From JAFALK01 sp042701975 (lineage in GTDB: Bacteria > Pseudomonadota > Gammaproteobacteria > Burkholderiales > Burkholderiaceae_C), in assembly GCA_042701975.1 (NCBI GenBank), contig CP170561.1, positions 4,588,001 to 4,652,000 of the forward strand: a stretch of DNA of 64,000 nt, written 5' to 3'. The translations under genes and the position numbers were made by a program. A model generated the notes under the pieces. That model was not told the origin of the DNA and did no database searches. It saw only the letters and a list, made by a program, of their open reading frames with translations. Of the stretch, positions 7,939-18,004 are shown piece by piece. Numbering within the stretch: the stretch's first letter is position 1; each line of letters begins with the position of its first letter.

Positions 7939-8961
7939 TCAGATGGGACGGTCCGGCAGGGTTTCCAGGGTGAGGCCCGCCATGTCCCAGGCGGACTGCA
8001 GATCCTGTGGCATGGCCGCATCAAATCTCAGGGCTTGCCCGGAGATGGGATGGTCGAAACTCAGCCGCGCGGCATGCAGGGCCTGACGCTCCAGCCCCAG
8101 GGCCGGCGCACCGCCGTAGAGCGCATCCGCCAGCAGCGGATGCCCCCTGCTGGCCAAGTGGACGCGGATCTGGTGGGTGCGGCCGCTGTGCAGCACGCAA
8201 TGCACGGCACTGATGGCGGTCGGGACGGCGCGGCCCTCGACCTGCGATTCGCCCAGGAGGTAGACATCGGTGCGGGACGGCTTGCCCTCCGGCCGGATGG
8301 CCATCTTGATCTTGGTGACCGGGTCGCGCTTGAGCGGGGCATCGATGACCATGCTTTCAGGCACGGCGCCGTAGACCAGGGCCGTGTACTCGCGGTGCAC
8401 CTCGCGAGCGGCAATCGCGCGGGACAGCGCCGTGACGCCTTCCAGCGTCTTGCCGACTACCATGAGGCCCGAGGTGTCCTTGTCCAACCGGTGCACGATA
8501 CCGCCGCGCGGCAGGGTGGCAGCGGCCGGATGGTGGGCCAGCAGGCCATTCATCAGCGTGCCCGACCAGTTGCCCGCTGCCGGATGGACGACCAGCCCGG
8601 CCGGCTTGTTCACGACCAGCAGGTGCGCGTCCTCGAAGACGATGTCGATCGCCATCGGCTCGGCCCGGAACGCGCGGCTTTCCTCGGTGGGCTGGAGCTC
8701 CACCCGCACTTGCTCGCCAGCCTTGAGCTTGCGGGCGTCCTTGGTGACCACCTGAACGCCGATCGTCACGCAGCCGCGCTCGACCAGGCTTTGCAAATGA
8801 TTACGCGAGAACTCCGGCGCCAGGCCGACGAGAAAGCGATCGAGCCGCAGGCCGTGCGATCCGGCATCGACCTGAGCCGATCGAATTTCAGGAACATCGG
8901 CGCCGTCGACCTCGCCTTCGTCGTCGCGGCCGTCCTCACCCAGAGGGCGAATTTCATCCAT
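7939..8961 (-). CDS. rluD: 23S rRNA pseudouridine synthase RluD (1911/1915/1917)
   Basis: Forms the three pseudouridines in helix 69 of 23S rRNA. The 340-residue product has an N-terminal S4 domain (HGLRLDRFLVGLAPEFSRNHLQSLVERG) and the synthase domain with HRLDKDTSGLM; Asp160 is the predicted catalytic residue. A short acidic extension (residues 1-30) precedes the S4 domain. The gene is divergent from bamD across an 82-base gap, the same divergent rluD/bamD pair found in many Gamma- and Betaproteobacteria. Confidence 0.96.
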   Translation of the reverse strand: MDEIRPLGEDGRDDEGEVDGADVPEIRSAQVDAGSHGLRLDRFLVGLAPEFSRNHLQSLVERGCVTIGVQVVTKDARKLKAGEQVRVELQPTEESRAFRAEPMAIDIVFEDAHLLVVNKPAGLVVHPAAGNWSGTLMNGLLAHHPAAATLPRGGIVHRLDKDTSGLMVVGKTLEGVTALSRAIAAREVHREYTALVYGAVPESMVIDAPLKRDPVTKIKMAIRPEGKPSRTDVYLLGESQVEGRAVPTAISAVHCVLHSGRTHQIRVHLASRGHPLLADALYGGAPALGLERQALHAARLSFDHPISGQALRFDAAMPQDLQSAWDMAGLTLETLPDRPI

Positions 8962-9043
8962 ATAGAATCGCTGCTTCCGTATTCAGCATCGTGGCGCTAA
9001 CGCCGTGGGACTTGGGAACATGATTGAGAACAGCGAAGGCCGC

Positions 9044-9847
9044 ATGGTGCAAAAGAACACGCGCGCTGCAGTGGCAGGCCTGATCGGCGCATTGGCGCTG
9101 ACGCTTGCGGGCTGCTCGTCCACCAAGGACGACCCGAACTCCGATGCCAGCCTCAACAAATTGTACAAAGAGGCCAAGGAAGATCTGGACTCCGGCAGCT
9201 ACGACCGCGCCATCAAGTCCTTCGAGAAGATCGAAGGCCGTGCTGCCGGCACCGTGATGTCGCAGCAGGCCATGCTCTACGAAGCCTGGGCCAACTACAA
9301 GAGCGGCGAAAAGGCAGCGGCGCTGACCGTGCTGGACCGCTTCATCAAGCTCAACCCGTCCAGCGCCGCGATGGACTACGCCCTCTACCTGAAGGGCATC
9401 ATCAACTTCAACGACGACCTCGGCCTGTTCGGCCGGCTGGCCAGCCAGGACGTCACCGAGCGCGACCAGCAGGCCTCGCGCGACGCCCTGCTCGCCTTCT
9501 CCGAGCTGGTGGAGCGCTTCCCCGAGTCGCGTTACGCCGAAGACGCCGCCATTCGCGTCGACTACATCAGCAACGCCCTGGCCGCCTACGAGGTCCACGT
9601 GGCGCGCTACTACTACAACCGCGGCGCCTACATGGCGGCAGCCAACCGCGCCCAGCGGGCGATTGCCGACTACCCGCATGCCCCGAGCGGCGAGGAAGCC
9701 CTGCACCTGATGGTCCAGGCCTACGACAAGCTCGACCTGCCCGAACTGCGCAAGGACTCCGAACGCGTGCTGCAGCTCAACTACCCGAACAGCCGCTACC
9801 TGGCCGGCAACGAACCCGCCAAGAAGGCGTGGTGGAAGTTCTGGTGA
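9044..9847 (+). CDS. bamD: Outer membrane protein assembly factor BamD
   Basis: Essential TPR lipoprotein of the BAM complex, which inserts beta-barrel proteins in the outer membrane. From the ATG at 9044 it is 267 residues with a short signal peptide MVQKNTRAAVAG... ending in the lipobox LAGC. TPR-like repeats follow (LYKEAKEDLDSGSYDRAIKSFEKIE; NRAQRAIADYPHAPSGEEAL). In-frame starts at 9005 (GTG) and 9020 (ATG) exist, but they would put acidic residues in the signal n-region; a GAAGG lies 4 bases before 9044. It is divergent from rluD and followed by a strong bidirectional terminator. Confidence 0.95.
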   Translation: MVQKNTRAAVAGLIGALALTLAGCSSTKDDPNSDASLNKLYKEAKEDLDSGSYDRAIKSFEKIEGRAAGTVMSQQAMLYEAWANYKSGEKAAALTVLDRFIKLNPSSAAMDYALYLKGIINFNDDLGLFGRLASQDVTERDQQASRDALLAFSELVERFPESRYAEDAAIRVDYISNALAAYEVHVARYYYNRGAYMAAANRAQRAIADYPHAPSGEEALHLMVQAYDKLDLPELRKDSERVLQLNYPNSRYLAGNEPAKKAWWKFW

Positions 9848-9864
9848 AGATCTGACCTGATCTG

Positions 9865-9890
9865 ACAAAGGGGCCGCAAGGCCCCTTTGT
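9865..9890. terminator. Bidirectional terminator between bamD and the converging lipoprotein gene
   Basis: Perfect 11-bp stem, ACAAAGGGGCC at 9865-9875 and its complement at 9880-9890, closed by a GCAA (GNRA-type) tetraloop. A T-run lies at the 3' side in both directions. It follows bamD by 17 bases and touches the stop codon of the opposing gene, so it can end both transcripts. Confidence 0.9.
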
Positions 9891-10441
9891 CATTGCGGCG
9901 TCGGGATGGCCACGCGGGGCGCGGCCGGTGCTTCGCAACCGTGGCCCTGGCCCAGGCCCTTCAGGTAGGCCCGGCGGATCGTGCCGGCGGCGATGGCCGC
10001 CTGCACTTCCTTCGAGTAGCGCTCAGCGCCCGAGAGCTTGCGGATCCAGCCGCGAAACGGCACCACGCCTTCGGCCGTGCGGCGCAGCGCATCAAAGGCC
10101 GCGTCTTCCGCCGCGCCCGAGCCGCGCTCCACCAGACTTGGATCCTTGGCCGTGGGCGGCTTGTCCAGGTCGGCGCCAAGCACCGCATCCAGCAGCTGCA
10201 CCTGCTTGGCCAGCGCTGGGCAGCTCAGCTCCTCCGGAGGCGCATACGGCGCCTTGGCCGCCACCTGCAGCGCGATGGGAATGTCCGCCCGCACGAGGTT
10301 GAGGTCCGACAGCGGCGAGCTGACGGCCTGGCCGACCCGCTCTTGTGCCCCAGGTTTCTCGGGACCCACCGTGCTCGCGCAGGCGGCAAGAAGGACGGTG
10401 GGCAGAACGACGAGGGGCAGGCGCGCGGCTCTTTTGTTCAT
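9890..10441 (-). CDS. Predicted lipoprotein of unknown function
   Basis: I do not recognise this 183-residue protein. From the ATG at 10441 it begins MNKRAARLPLVVLPTVLLAAC, a clear lipoprotein signal with lipobox LAAC. The mature part is mostly helical with a conserved-looking centre (ELSCPALAKQVQLLDAVLGADLD, then FRGWIRKLSGAERYSKEVQAA) and two further cysteines, one near the C-terminus, which could pair. An in-frame GTG upstream would ruin the signal peptide. It starts 14 bases beyond the dinG-like stop on the same strand and may be its last operon partner. The centre resembles lipoproteins found in other Burkholderiales, but no function can be given. Confidence 0.75.
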   Translation of the reverse strand: MNKRAARLPLVVLPTVLLAACASTVGPEKPGAQERVGQAVSSPLSDLNLVRADIPIALQVAAKAPYAPPEELSCPALAKQVQLLDAVLGADLDKPPTAKDPSLVERGSGAAEDAAFDALRRTAEGVVPFRGWIRKLSGAERYSKEVQAAIAAGTIRRAYLKGLGQGHGCEAPAAPRVAIPTPQ

Positions 10442-10454
10442 GCCGCGCAGCCTA

Positions 10455-12431
10455 TCACCGCTGTGCAGCCAGTTGCCTGAGCCACTCCACCGCCGCATCG
10501 AAGGTCGGCACCGGCGTCATCGGCGGCAGCGCGGCGCGCAGCCGTTGCCCGTAGTTCATGCCGGCCATGCGCGGGTCGCAGACGATCAGGAGGCCCTTGT
10601 CGTGCTCGGTGCGGATCAGCCGACCGCCGCCTTGCTTGAGCGCGATCGCGGCCTCGGCCACAAAGTACTCGGAGAAGGCGTTGCGGCCCTCGCTCTCGAG
10701 TCGCTGCACGCGCGCCTCCACCAGCGGATCGTTCGGCGGCGGGAAAGGCAGCTTGTCGATCAACACGCATTGCAGCGCATCGCCGGGCACGTCGATGCCT
10801 TCCCAGAAGCTGGCCGAGCCGACCAGCACGGCGCGCGGGTCGTCGATGAACTTTTGCAGCAAGAGGCGCTTGGGGGCGGCCCCCTGCTGCAGCACGGCGA
10901 TGTTGTCGCCGGCCGCCTCGAACTCATTGCGCAAGGCGTCGCCGATCGTCGAGAGGTTGCGCAACGTGGTCGTCAGCACGAAGCAGCGGCCGCCCAGCGC
11001 GCGAGCACACAGTGCGGCCATGACCGCCACTTTCAGCGGATGCTCGGCCTCGGCCGGCTTGGGAAAGCCGCGCGGCACGTAGAACCGCGCGTTGCCGGCG
11101 TAATCGAAGGGACTGCCCACACGCAGCACGCGCGCGTGCTCCAGGCCTGTGGGTTCGGTGAACCAGGTGAGGCGCTCGTCGTCGCCCAGCGTGGCCGAGG
11201 TGAAGATCCAGGCCTTGCCCTGGCCGCTGGCGCCGTCGATCTGCTCACGCATGGCATCGCGGATGTCCAGCGGAGATTCGACCAACCGCGCCTGGTTGGG
11301 GGAGAGATCGATCCAGCGCACGTCGCCGGGCGGCGCGTCCTTGGCAAAGACCTCGGCCAGCTTGTGCAGCTCGTCGGCACGCTCGTGCAGGCGCTTGAAG
11401 TCGGGTGAGCTGTCCATCACGGCGGCCAAGGCGTCGACGGCTGCGCTCAGGCCCTTCGCCACGCCGGCCAGCGCCTCTGCAAAGCCTTCCTTGCCCGCCC
11501 TCTCCTTCCAGCCGAGCTTGAGCATGCCGCGCACCTCGCGCAGCGAACCGGCGCAGACCAACCGCAACTCTCTCGCCGCGCGCTCGATCCCGTCGCGCAG
11601 GTCGGCCCAGTCCTGCAGGCCGCGTGCCTGCGCCAGGCCGGTGGCCAGCAGATCGCGGCCGAAGTCGATCAGCTGCGAAGTGCCGAGCATGGTGCCGAGG
11701 AACTGCACGCCGGCCTCGGACAGCTGGTGCGCTTCGTCGAACACGGCCACTTCGACACTGGGCAGCAGCTCGGCCACACCGGAATCGCGCAGCGCCATGT
11801 CGGCGAAGAACAGGTGGTGGTTGACCACGACGACGTCGGCGGACATCGCCTCGCGCCGCGCCTTGACGACGTAGCAAGCGCCGTAGTCCGGGCACTCCTG
11901 GCCCAGGCAGTTGTCGCGGGTGGAGCTCACGATCGGGATCACGGGCGAACGCTCGTCCAGGCCCTCGATCTCGGAAAAATCACCACTGGCTGTGCCCATC
12001 GCCCAGCGCTCGATGCGGGCGAGCTGGAAGACGGCGTTCTTGTTCGGCAGCTCCGCACTGTGGCGCGCAAGCTTCAAACGGTGCAAGCAAAGGTAACTCG
12101 ATCGCCCCTTCAGCAGGGCCAGGCGGGCGGGAACCTGCAGGGCATCGGTCAGGGCCGGCAGGTCACGCAGGAAGAGCTGGTCCTGCAGGCTCTTGGTGGC
12201 TGTGCTGATCAGCGTGCGCTTGCCGGCCAGCAGGGCCGGCACGAGGTAGGCGAAGGTCTTGCCCACGCCGGTGCCGGCTTCGACGACCAGCGTTTCGCGG
12301 GCGTCGATGGCCTGGGCCACCGCCTGGGTCATCTCCAGCTGCTGGGGGCGCGGCTTGTAGCCCGGGCGCGATTTGGACAAGGGCCCGCCGGCGTCGAAGG
12401 CCGCCGCCACCCACTGCTCGAGTTCTGTCAC
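10455..12431 (-). CDS. ATP-dependent DNA helicase, DinG/YoaA family
   Basis: Superfamily 2 XPD-like 5'-3' helicase with an iron-sulfur cluster, which unwinds damaged or R-looped DNA. The 658-residue product has Walker A AGTGVGKT at residues 52-59, DEAH at 232-235, and four cysteines between them (Cys115, 175, 180, 186) spaced as a [4Fe-4S] cluster. The C-terminal motor domain holds SATLGDDERLTWF and the family's GSASFWEGIDVPG. Length and cysteine pattern favour YoaA over the longer DinG, but I leave the symbol open. Its ATG overlaps the YdcH-like gene by 4 bases. Confidence 0.9.
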   Translation of the reverse strand: MTELEQWVAAAFDAGGPLSKSRPGYKPRPQQLEMTQAVAQAIDARETLVVEAGTGVGKTFAYLVPALLAGKRTLISTATKSLQDQLFLRDLPALTDALQVPARLALLKGRSSYLCLHRLKLARHSAELPNKNAVFQLARIERWAMGTASGDFSEIEGLDERSPVIPIVSSTRDNCLGQECPDYGACYVVKARREAMSADVVVVNHHLFFADMALRDSGVAELLPSVEVAVFDEAHQLSEAGVQFLGTMLGTSQLIDFGRDLLATGLAQARGLQDWADLRDGIERAARELRLVCAGSLREVRGMLKLGWKERAGKEGFAEALAGVAKGLSAAVDALAAVMDSSPDFKRLHERADELHKLAEVFAKDAPPGDVRWIDLSPNQARLVESPLDIRDAMREQIDGASGQGKAWIFTSATLGDDERLTWFTEPTGLEHARVLRVGSPFDYAGNARFYVPRGFPKPAEAEHPLKVAVMAALCARALGGRCFVLTTTLRNLSTIGDALRNEFEAAGDNIAVLQQGAAPKRLLLQKFIDDPRAVLVGSASFWEGIDVPGDALQCVLIDKLPFPPPNDPLVEARVQRLESEGRNAFSEYFVAEAAIALKQGGGRLIRTEHDKGLLIVCDPRMAGMNYGQRLRAALPPMTPVPTFDAAVEWLRQLAAQR

Positions 12432-12631
12432 GCGGGTTCGCTGGGTTCGGTTTCGCGCTCCAGCTGGGCGATCTGGTCGCGCAGCGCCAGGCGGCGCTTC
12501 TTCAGGCGGCGCACGGCCAATTCGTCGACCGGCTGCGCTTCGGCCAGGCGGTCGATCATCCCGTCGAGATCGGCGTGTTCGATCCGAAGTTCGATCAGTC
12601 GGCGGGAGAGCGAGTGGAGTGCTTCATCCAT
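12428..12631 (-). CDS. YdcH/DUF465 family small coiled-coil protein
   Basis: A 67-residue protein starting MDEALHSLSRRLIELRIEHADLD and continuing as a charged helix with RLKKRRLALRDQIAQLE, the hallmark of the DUF465 (YdcH) family. The family's role is unknown. The ATG at 12631 follows GTGAAAGG-like plus-strand sequence; an upstream TTG/ATG-like extension is not needed. It shares a 4-base ATGA overlap with the helicase downstream, implying coupled translation. It is divergent from the PP2C gene. Confidence 0.85.
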   Translation of the reverse strand: MDEALHSLSRRLIELRIEHADLDGMIDRLAEAQPVDELAVRRLKKRRLALRDQIAQLERETEPSEPA

Positions 12632-12672
12632 GTGAAAGGGAATTATAGTTTTGCCATTACTCAGCAGCACTC

Positions 12673-13443
12673 ATGGCCAGCAAGACAAACCCAGGCTTCC
12701 GGCTCAACGCCGCCACGGGCAGCCACCGCGGCGATCGCCAGTACCAGCAGGACCAGGTGCAGGTGATCAGCCATCCGCGCCAGAGCGGCTGCGTCATGGC
12801 CGTCGTGGCCGACGGCATGGGCGGCAAGAGTGGCGGCCGCAAGGCAGCTGACCAGGTCGTGTTGACGGCGCGCCAGCTCTTTGAACGCTTCGTCCCCGGC
12901 GAGGAAGACACCGAGCACCTGCTGCGACAGCTGGTGTCCGAAGCCCACCTGATGATCCGCCTGACCGCCATCGCGGCGGAAGAGGAGCCGCACAGCACCC
13001 TCGCGGCCTTCATCATCGAAGCCGACCGCAGCTGCCACTGGATCCATACCGGCGATTCACGCATCTACCTGTTCCGTGCTGCCACCATGGTTCAGCGCAC
13101 GATGGACCACTCCTACGTCCAACGCCTCGTTGACGACGGCCAGCTGACCGAGGAAGAAGCTGCCGTGCACCCGCAATCGAACCTGCTCACCGGTTGCCTG
13201 GGCACGGTGACCGAGCCTGAGCCCACCGGCACGCGCTTCGACCAGCTGCAGGTGGGCGATACGCTGATGTGCTGCAGCGACGGCCTGTGGCACTACTTCA
13301 CCCATCGCGAGATCGGCACCGTACTGCACAGCCTGCCGCCGCGCGAAGCCTGCGAACTGCTGATCAACAAGGCGCGTCAGCGCGCCCGCGGGGCCGGCGA
13401 CAACCTCTCGCTGGCGATCGTGAAGCTCGAGCCGATGGCTTGA
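12673..13443 (+). CDS. PP2C-family serine/threonine phosphatase
   Basis: Stand-alone metal-dependent protein phosphatase (PPM/PP2C) of 256 residues, cytosolic with no membrane segment. The motifs appear in order: DQ near residue 27, VVADGMGGKSGG at 45-55, HTGDSRIYL near 124, CCSDGLW near 199, and GAGDNLSLAIV near the end. All metal-binding aspartates are present, so it should be active. No Ser/Thr kinase, FHA or type VI secretion gene is adjacent, so the substrate is unknown. It converges with the next gene with no gap: the two stop codons abut at 13443/13444. Confidence 0.92.
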   Translation: MASKTNPGFRLNAATGSHRGDRQYQQDQVQVISHPRQSGCVMAVVADGMGGKSGGRKAADQVVLTARQLFERFVPGEEDTEHLLRQLVSEAHLMIRLTAIAAEEEPHSTLAAFIIEADRSCHWIHTGDSRIYLFRAATMVQRTMDHSYVQRLVDDGQLTEEEAAVHPQSNLLTGCLGTVTEPEPTGTRFDQLQVGDTLMCCSDGLWHYFTHREIGTVLHSLPPREACELLINKARQRARGAGDNLSLAIVKLEPMA

Positions 13444-14064
13444 TCAGCGGCTGGCGGCGCTGGCTGCCTTGGCCGGAGCTGACGCCGGCTGCTTCAGCCT
13501 GGCAATCTCCGCCGCACTGGGCACTGGCAGGCTGGCCGCGCCCTTGGCCTTCTCGGCATTGCGCGCTGCGTCCTTGCGGCGTACGAGCAGCTGCTGCTGA
13601 CGCTTGGCCTGCTGGGTTCGATTGTTCTCCGCCTGACGCTCCGCAGCGATCTCGCGCGATTGCTCGGCCTGGATGCGCTGCTGCGGGTCACCCACCGAGT
13701 GAGGCTTCGGTTCCGGGCGCAGCGGACGCGGCTCGCTGGCCTTGATCGGCGCCACAAGGCGCTCGGCCTCGGCCGCGGCGGATTCCTGCTGCCGCTGCTG
13801 CACGCGCTTGGCCTGCGCTTCGGCGCGTGCCCGGCGGTCCTCGGCTTCGAGCTGCTGCTCGCGTTTCACCACGGGCTTGAGCGCCGCGCTGCGCCGCGCG
13901 CGCGCCTCGTCCATGCAGGCGTTGACGGCGAAGCGCGTCGAGCACTCCTTGCTTTCGGCGGCGAAGCGCGATTCGATGGTGGCGCGTTGCGCCACCAGAT
14001 CTTCGTGCTCGGCTGCAAAGGCAGGCGCGGCCAGCATCAGCAGAGTCAGGAAAGCGGACTTCAT
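13444..14064 (-). CDS. Exported Ala/Arg/Gln-rich coiled-coil protein of unknown function
   Basis: 206 residues with a signal peptide (MKSAFLTLLMLAAPAFAAEHE, cleavage after AFA). Two cysteines follow (SKECSTRFAVNACMDEAR), probably a disulfide in the periplasm. A long charged coiled coil rich in Ala, Glu, Gln and Arg runs from about residue 60 to 185. Such proteins are sometimes mislabelled as colicin-import or TolA-like on composition alone, which I do not endorse. It overlaps zapE by 4 bases at its start and is therefore the last gene of the sucA-sucB-lpd-zapE run. Confidence 0.8.
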   Translation of the reverse strand: MKSAFLTLLMLAAPAFAAEHEDLVAQRATIESRFAAESKECSTRFAVNACMDEARARRSAALKPVVKREQQLEAEDRRARAEAQAKRVQQRQQESAAAEAERLVAPIKASEPRPLRPEPKPHSVGDPQQRIQAEQSREIAAERQAENNRTQQAKRQQQLLVRRKDAARNAEKAKGAASLPVPSAAEIARLKQPASAPAKAASAASR

Positions 14065-15161
14065 GTCAACGAAGTGTCCACGTCGCGGCGTGCGAGTTCA
14101 AGGTATTCCCGCGAACGCATTTCCTCGAGCCGCGAAACCGTGCGCGGAAACTCGTGCGCCAGCGGGCCTTCGCTGTAAAGCGCTTCGGCCGGCACGGCGG
14201 CCGAGATGATCAGCTTGACGCGGCGGTCATACAGCACGTCCACGAGCAGCGTGAAGCGGCGCGCCTCGCTGGCCAGCTTGGGCGGCATCTCGGGCACGCC
14301 GGAGAGGATCAGCGTGTGGAACTGGCTCGCCAGCTCCAGGTAGTCGTTCTGGGAGCGCGGGCCGCCACACAGCGTCTTGAAGTCAAACCACACGACGCCG
14401 CCGGCACGCCGCAGCGCGCGGATTTCGCGGTGCTCGATGTGCAGCAGCGGGTCCTCGTCCTTGGCTTCGGCCAGGTCCTCGAAGGTCTTCTTCAGCGCGG
14501 CCTCGGCCTTGTCGTCGAGCGGGCAATGGTAGAAGTCCAGCTGGTCCAGCGTGCGGCGGCGGTAGTCGGTGCCGGCATCCACGTTGATGACTTCGAGCTT
14601 GTCTTTGAGCAGCTCGATGGCCGGCAGGATGCGGTCGCGGTGCAGGCCGTTCGGGTAGAGATCGTCGGGCTTGAAGTTGGACGTGGTGACGATGGAGACG
14701 CGGTTGCGAAACATCGAGTCCAGCAGACGATGCAGGATCATCGCGTCGGTCACGTCCGACACGTGGAACTCGTCGAAGCAGATCAAGCGGAAGCGCTTGG
14801 CGATGCGCTTGCCCAGCTCTTCCAGCGGGTCGGGGATGCCCTGCAGCTCCTGCAGCTCGCGGTGCACCTCGCGCATGAACTCATGGAAGTGCAGGCGCGT
14901 CTTGCGGGTCAGCGGCACGGCTTGGAAGAAGCAGTCCATCAGGAAGCTCTTGCCCCGGCCCACGCCGCCGTACATGTAGACGCCGCGCGGCAGCGGCGGG
15001 CGCACCAGCAGCTTGGTCACGGCGTTGGAGCGCCGCGCCTTGTAGTCCGCCCATTCGTCCTGGCAGCGCTGCAGCGATTCGACGGCGCGCAGCTGCGCCT
15101 CGTCGGCGGTGAAGCCGCGCTCTTTCAGCGTCTGGTGGTACAGATCGGTGACCGAGGTCAT
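14061..15161 (-). CDS. zapE: Cell division protein ZapE (AFG1-like ATPase)
   Basis: AAA-type ATPase of the AFG1/LACE1 family; in E. coli ZapE acts at the Z-ring under stress. The 366-residue product has Walker A GGVGRGKS at residues 65-72, Walker B RLICFDEFHVSD near 130, and the family's MYGGVGRGKSFLMDCFF and TSNFKPDDLYPNGLHRDRILPAI stretches. It follows lpd after a 73-base gap containing a hairpin and overlaps the downstream exported protein gene by 4 bases. The position behind the 2-oxoglutarate dehydrogenase genes is conserved in Burkholderiales. Confidence 0.95.
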   Translation of the reverse strand: MTSVTDLYHQTLKERGFTADEAQLRAVESLQRCQDEWADYKARRSNAVTKLLVRPPLPRGVYMYGGVGRGKSFLMDCFFQAVPLTRKTRLHFHEFMREVHRELQELQGIPDPLEELGKRIAKRFRLICFDEFHVSDVTDAMILHRLLDSMFRNRVSIVTTSNFKPDDLYPNGLHRDRILPAIELLKDKLEVINVDAGTDYRRRTLDQLDFYHCPLDDKAEAALKKTFEDLAEAKDEDPLLHIEHREIRALRRAGGVVWFDFKTLCGGPRSQNDYLELASQFHTLILSGVPEMPPKLASEARRFTLLVDVLYDRRVKLIISAAVPAEALYSEGPLAHEFPRTVSRLEEMRSREYLELARRDVDTSLT

Positions 15162-15194
15162 GTCGAAATCATGGATGGGGGAGCCTGATGGAAG

Positions 15195-15218
15195 AAGGGG
15201 CAGCTTCCGCCGCCCCTT
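15195..15218 (-). terminator. Stem-loop between lpd and zapE
   Basis: Inverted repeat AAGGGGC (15195-15201) and GCCCCTT (15212-15218) separated by 10 bases, lying between the lpd stop and zapE start. There is no strong T-run in the sense direction, so it may be a weak terminator or an mRNA-stabilising hairpin that lowers zapE expression relative to lpd. Confidence 0.45.
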
Positions 15219-15234
15219 GATCGCAATCGCCGAA

Positions 15235-16656
15235 TCAGAAGTTCAGCGTGCGCTTGTCAACGGCCAGCGCCGCCTCCTTCGTCGATTCGCTCAGCGAAGG
15301 ATGTGCGTGGCAGATGCGGGCGATGTCTTCGGCCGAGGCCTTGAAGGCCATAGCGACGGTCGCTTCGCTGATCAGCTCGGAAGCCATCGGGCCGATGATG
15401 TGCACGCCCAGGATCTCGTCGGTCGTGGCATCCGCCAGGAACTTGACGAAGCCGTTCGTATCACCCAGCGCGCGGGCGCGACCGTTCGCGAGGAAGGGGA
15501 ACTGTCCGGCCTTGTAGGCGCGGCCTTCGGCCTTGAGCTGCTGCTCGGTCTTGCCGACCTGCGCGATCTCGGGGCTGGTGTAAATCACCGACGGGATGAT
15601 GTCGAAGTCCACATGGCCGTGCTGGCCGGCGATGCGTTCTGCAACGGCCACGCCTTCTTCCTCGGCCTTGTGCGCCAGCATCGGGCCACGCACCACGTCG
15701 CCGATCGCCCAGACGTTGGGCAGATTGGTCTTGCAGTCGTGATCGACGGCGATGGCGCCGCGGTCGTCGAGCTTCAGGCCGACGGTCTCGGCGCCAAGGC
15801 CGATCGTGTTCGCGACGCGACCGATCGAGACGATCAGCTTGTCCACGGCGAGGTGGTGTTCGGCGCCCTTGGCATCGGTGTAGGCAACGGTCACGCCGCT
15901 CTTGTCCGACTTCACTTCGCCGATCTTGACGCCGAGCTCGATGTTGAGGCCCTGCTTCTTGAACAGTTTGGCGGCTTCCTTGGCCACAGACTCGTCCACG
16001 GCCGGCAGGAAGTTGGGCATGGCTTCGAGCACGACCACTTCAGCACCAAGTCGGCGCCAGACCGAGCCCAGCTCCAGACCGATCACACCCGAGCCGATCA
16101 CGCCGAGCTTCTTCGGTGTGGCGGGGATGCGCAGCGCGCCGTCGTTGGAGAGGATGTTCACCTCGTCGAATGGCGCGCCGGGCAGCTGGCGCGCGTTCGA
16201 GCCGGTGGCCACGATCACGTGCTTGGCGGTGATGATCTCTTCGCCGGCCTTGATCTCATACACGCCGTCCTTGGCAGCGACGAAGGAGCCGCGGCCGTGG
16301 AAGAACGTGACCTTGTTCTTCTTGAACAGGTAGAGGATGCCGTCGTTGTTCTGCTTCACGACGGCGTCCTTGCGGCCCAGCATTGTGGCCACGTCGATGG
16401 ACAGGCCGCCAGTGCCGATGCCGTGCTCGGCGAAGTGCTTGCCGGCATGCTCGTAGTGCTCGCTCGACTGCAGCAGGGCCTTGGACGGGATGCAGCCGAC
16501 GTTGGTGCAGGTGCCGCCAGGTGCGGGGCCGCCCTTCTCGTTCTTCCACTCGTCGATGCAGGCCGTGTTGAAGCCCAGCTGCGCGGCGCGGATGGCCGCG
16601 ATGTAGCCGCCGGGGCCACCGCCGATGACGACGACGTCAAATTGCTTTGCGCTCAT
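15235..16656 (-). CDS. lpd: Dihydrolipoyl dehydrogenase (E3)
   Basis: FAD flavoprotein that reoxidises dihydrolipoyl groups of the 2-oxoglutarate dehydrogenase complex using NAD+. The 473-residue product has the N-terminal dinucleotide fold VVVIGGGPGGYIAA, the redox disulfide in GGTCTNVGCIPSKALL (Cys50/Cys55), a second NAD-binding GSGVIGLELGSVW, and the C-terminal interface motif CHAHPSLSES with the catalytic His. It is third in the sucA-sucB-lpd operon (18 bases after sucB), so this copy is probably dedicated to that complex. Confidence 0.96.
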   Translation of the reverse strand: MSAKQFDVVVIGGGPGGYIAAIRAAQLGFNTACIDEWKNEKGGPAPGGTCTNVGCIPSKALLQSSEHYEHAGKHFAEHGIGTGGLSIDVATMLGRKDAVVKQNNDGILYLFKKNKVTFFHGRGSFVAAKDGVYEIKAGEEIITAKHVIVATGSNARQLPGAPFDEVNILSNDGALRIPATPKKLGVIGSGVIGLELGSVWRRLGAEVVVLEAMPNFLPAVDESVAKEAAKLFKKQGLNIELGVKIGEVKSDKSGVTVAYTDAKGAEHHLAVDKLIVSIGRVANTIGLGAETVGLKLDDRGAIAVDHDCKTNLPNVWAIGDVVRGPMLAHKAEEEGVAVAERIAGQHGHVDFDIIPSVIYTSPEIAQVGKTEQQLKAEGRAYKAGQFPFLANGRARALGDTNGFVKFLADATTDEILGVHIIGPMASELISEATVAMAFKASAEDIARICHAHPSLSESTKEAALAVDKRTLNF

Positions 16657-16674
16657 GTTGTGATGCTTCCCTGC

Positions 16675-17934
<1,260 letters not shown>

Positions 17935-18004
17935 GATGTGTGTCTTTTCGGTGTTCGTGGGCGAGCGGCCCGCGGCACTGGTGTGCGGCGGGCCGGGGCC
18001 TTGG

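Noticed and set aside
13444..14064. Coiled-coil protein as a TolA/colicin-import homologue
   Set aside because: The similarity is compositional (Ala/Glu/Gln/Arg helix). There is no membrane anchor of TolA type or TolB/Pal genes nearby.
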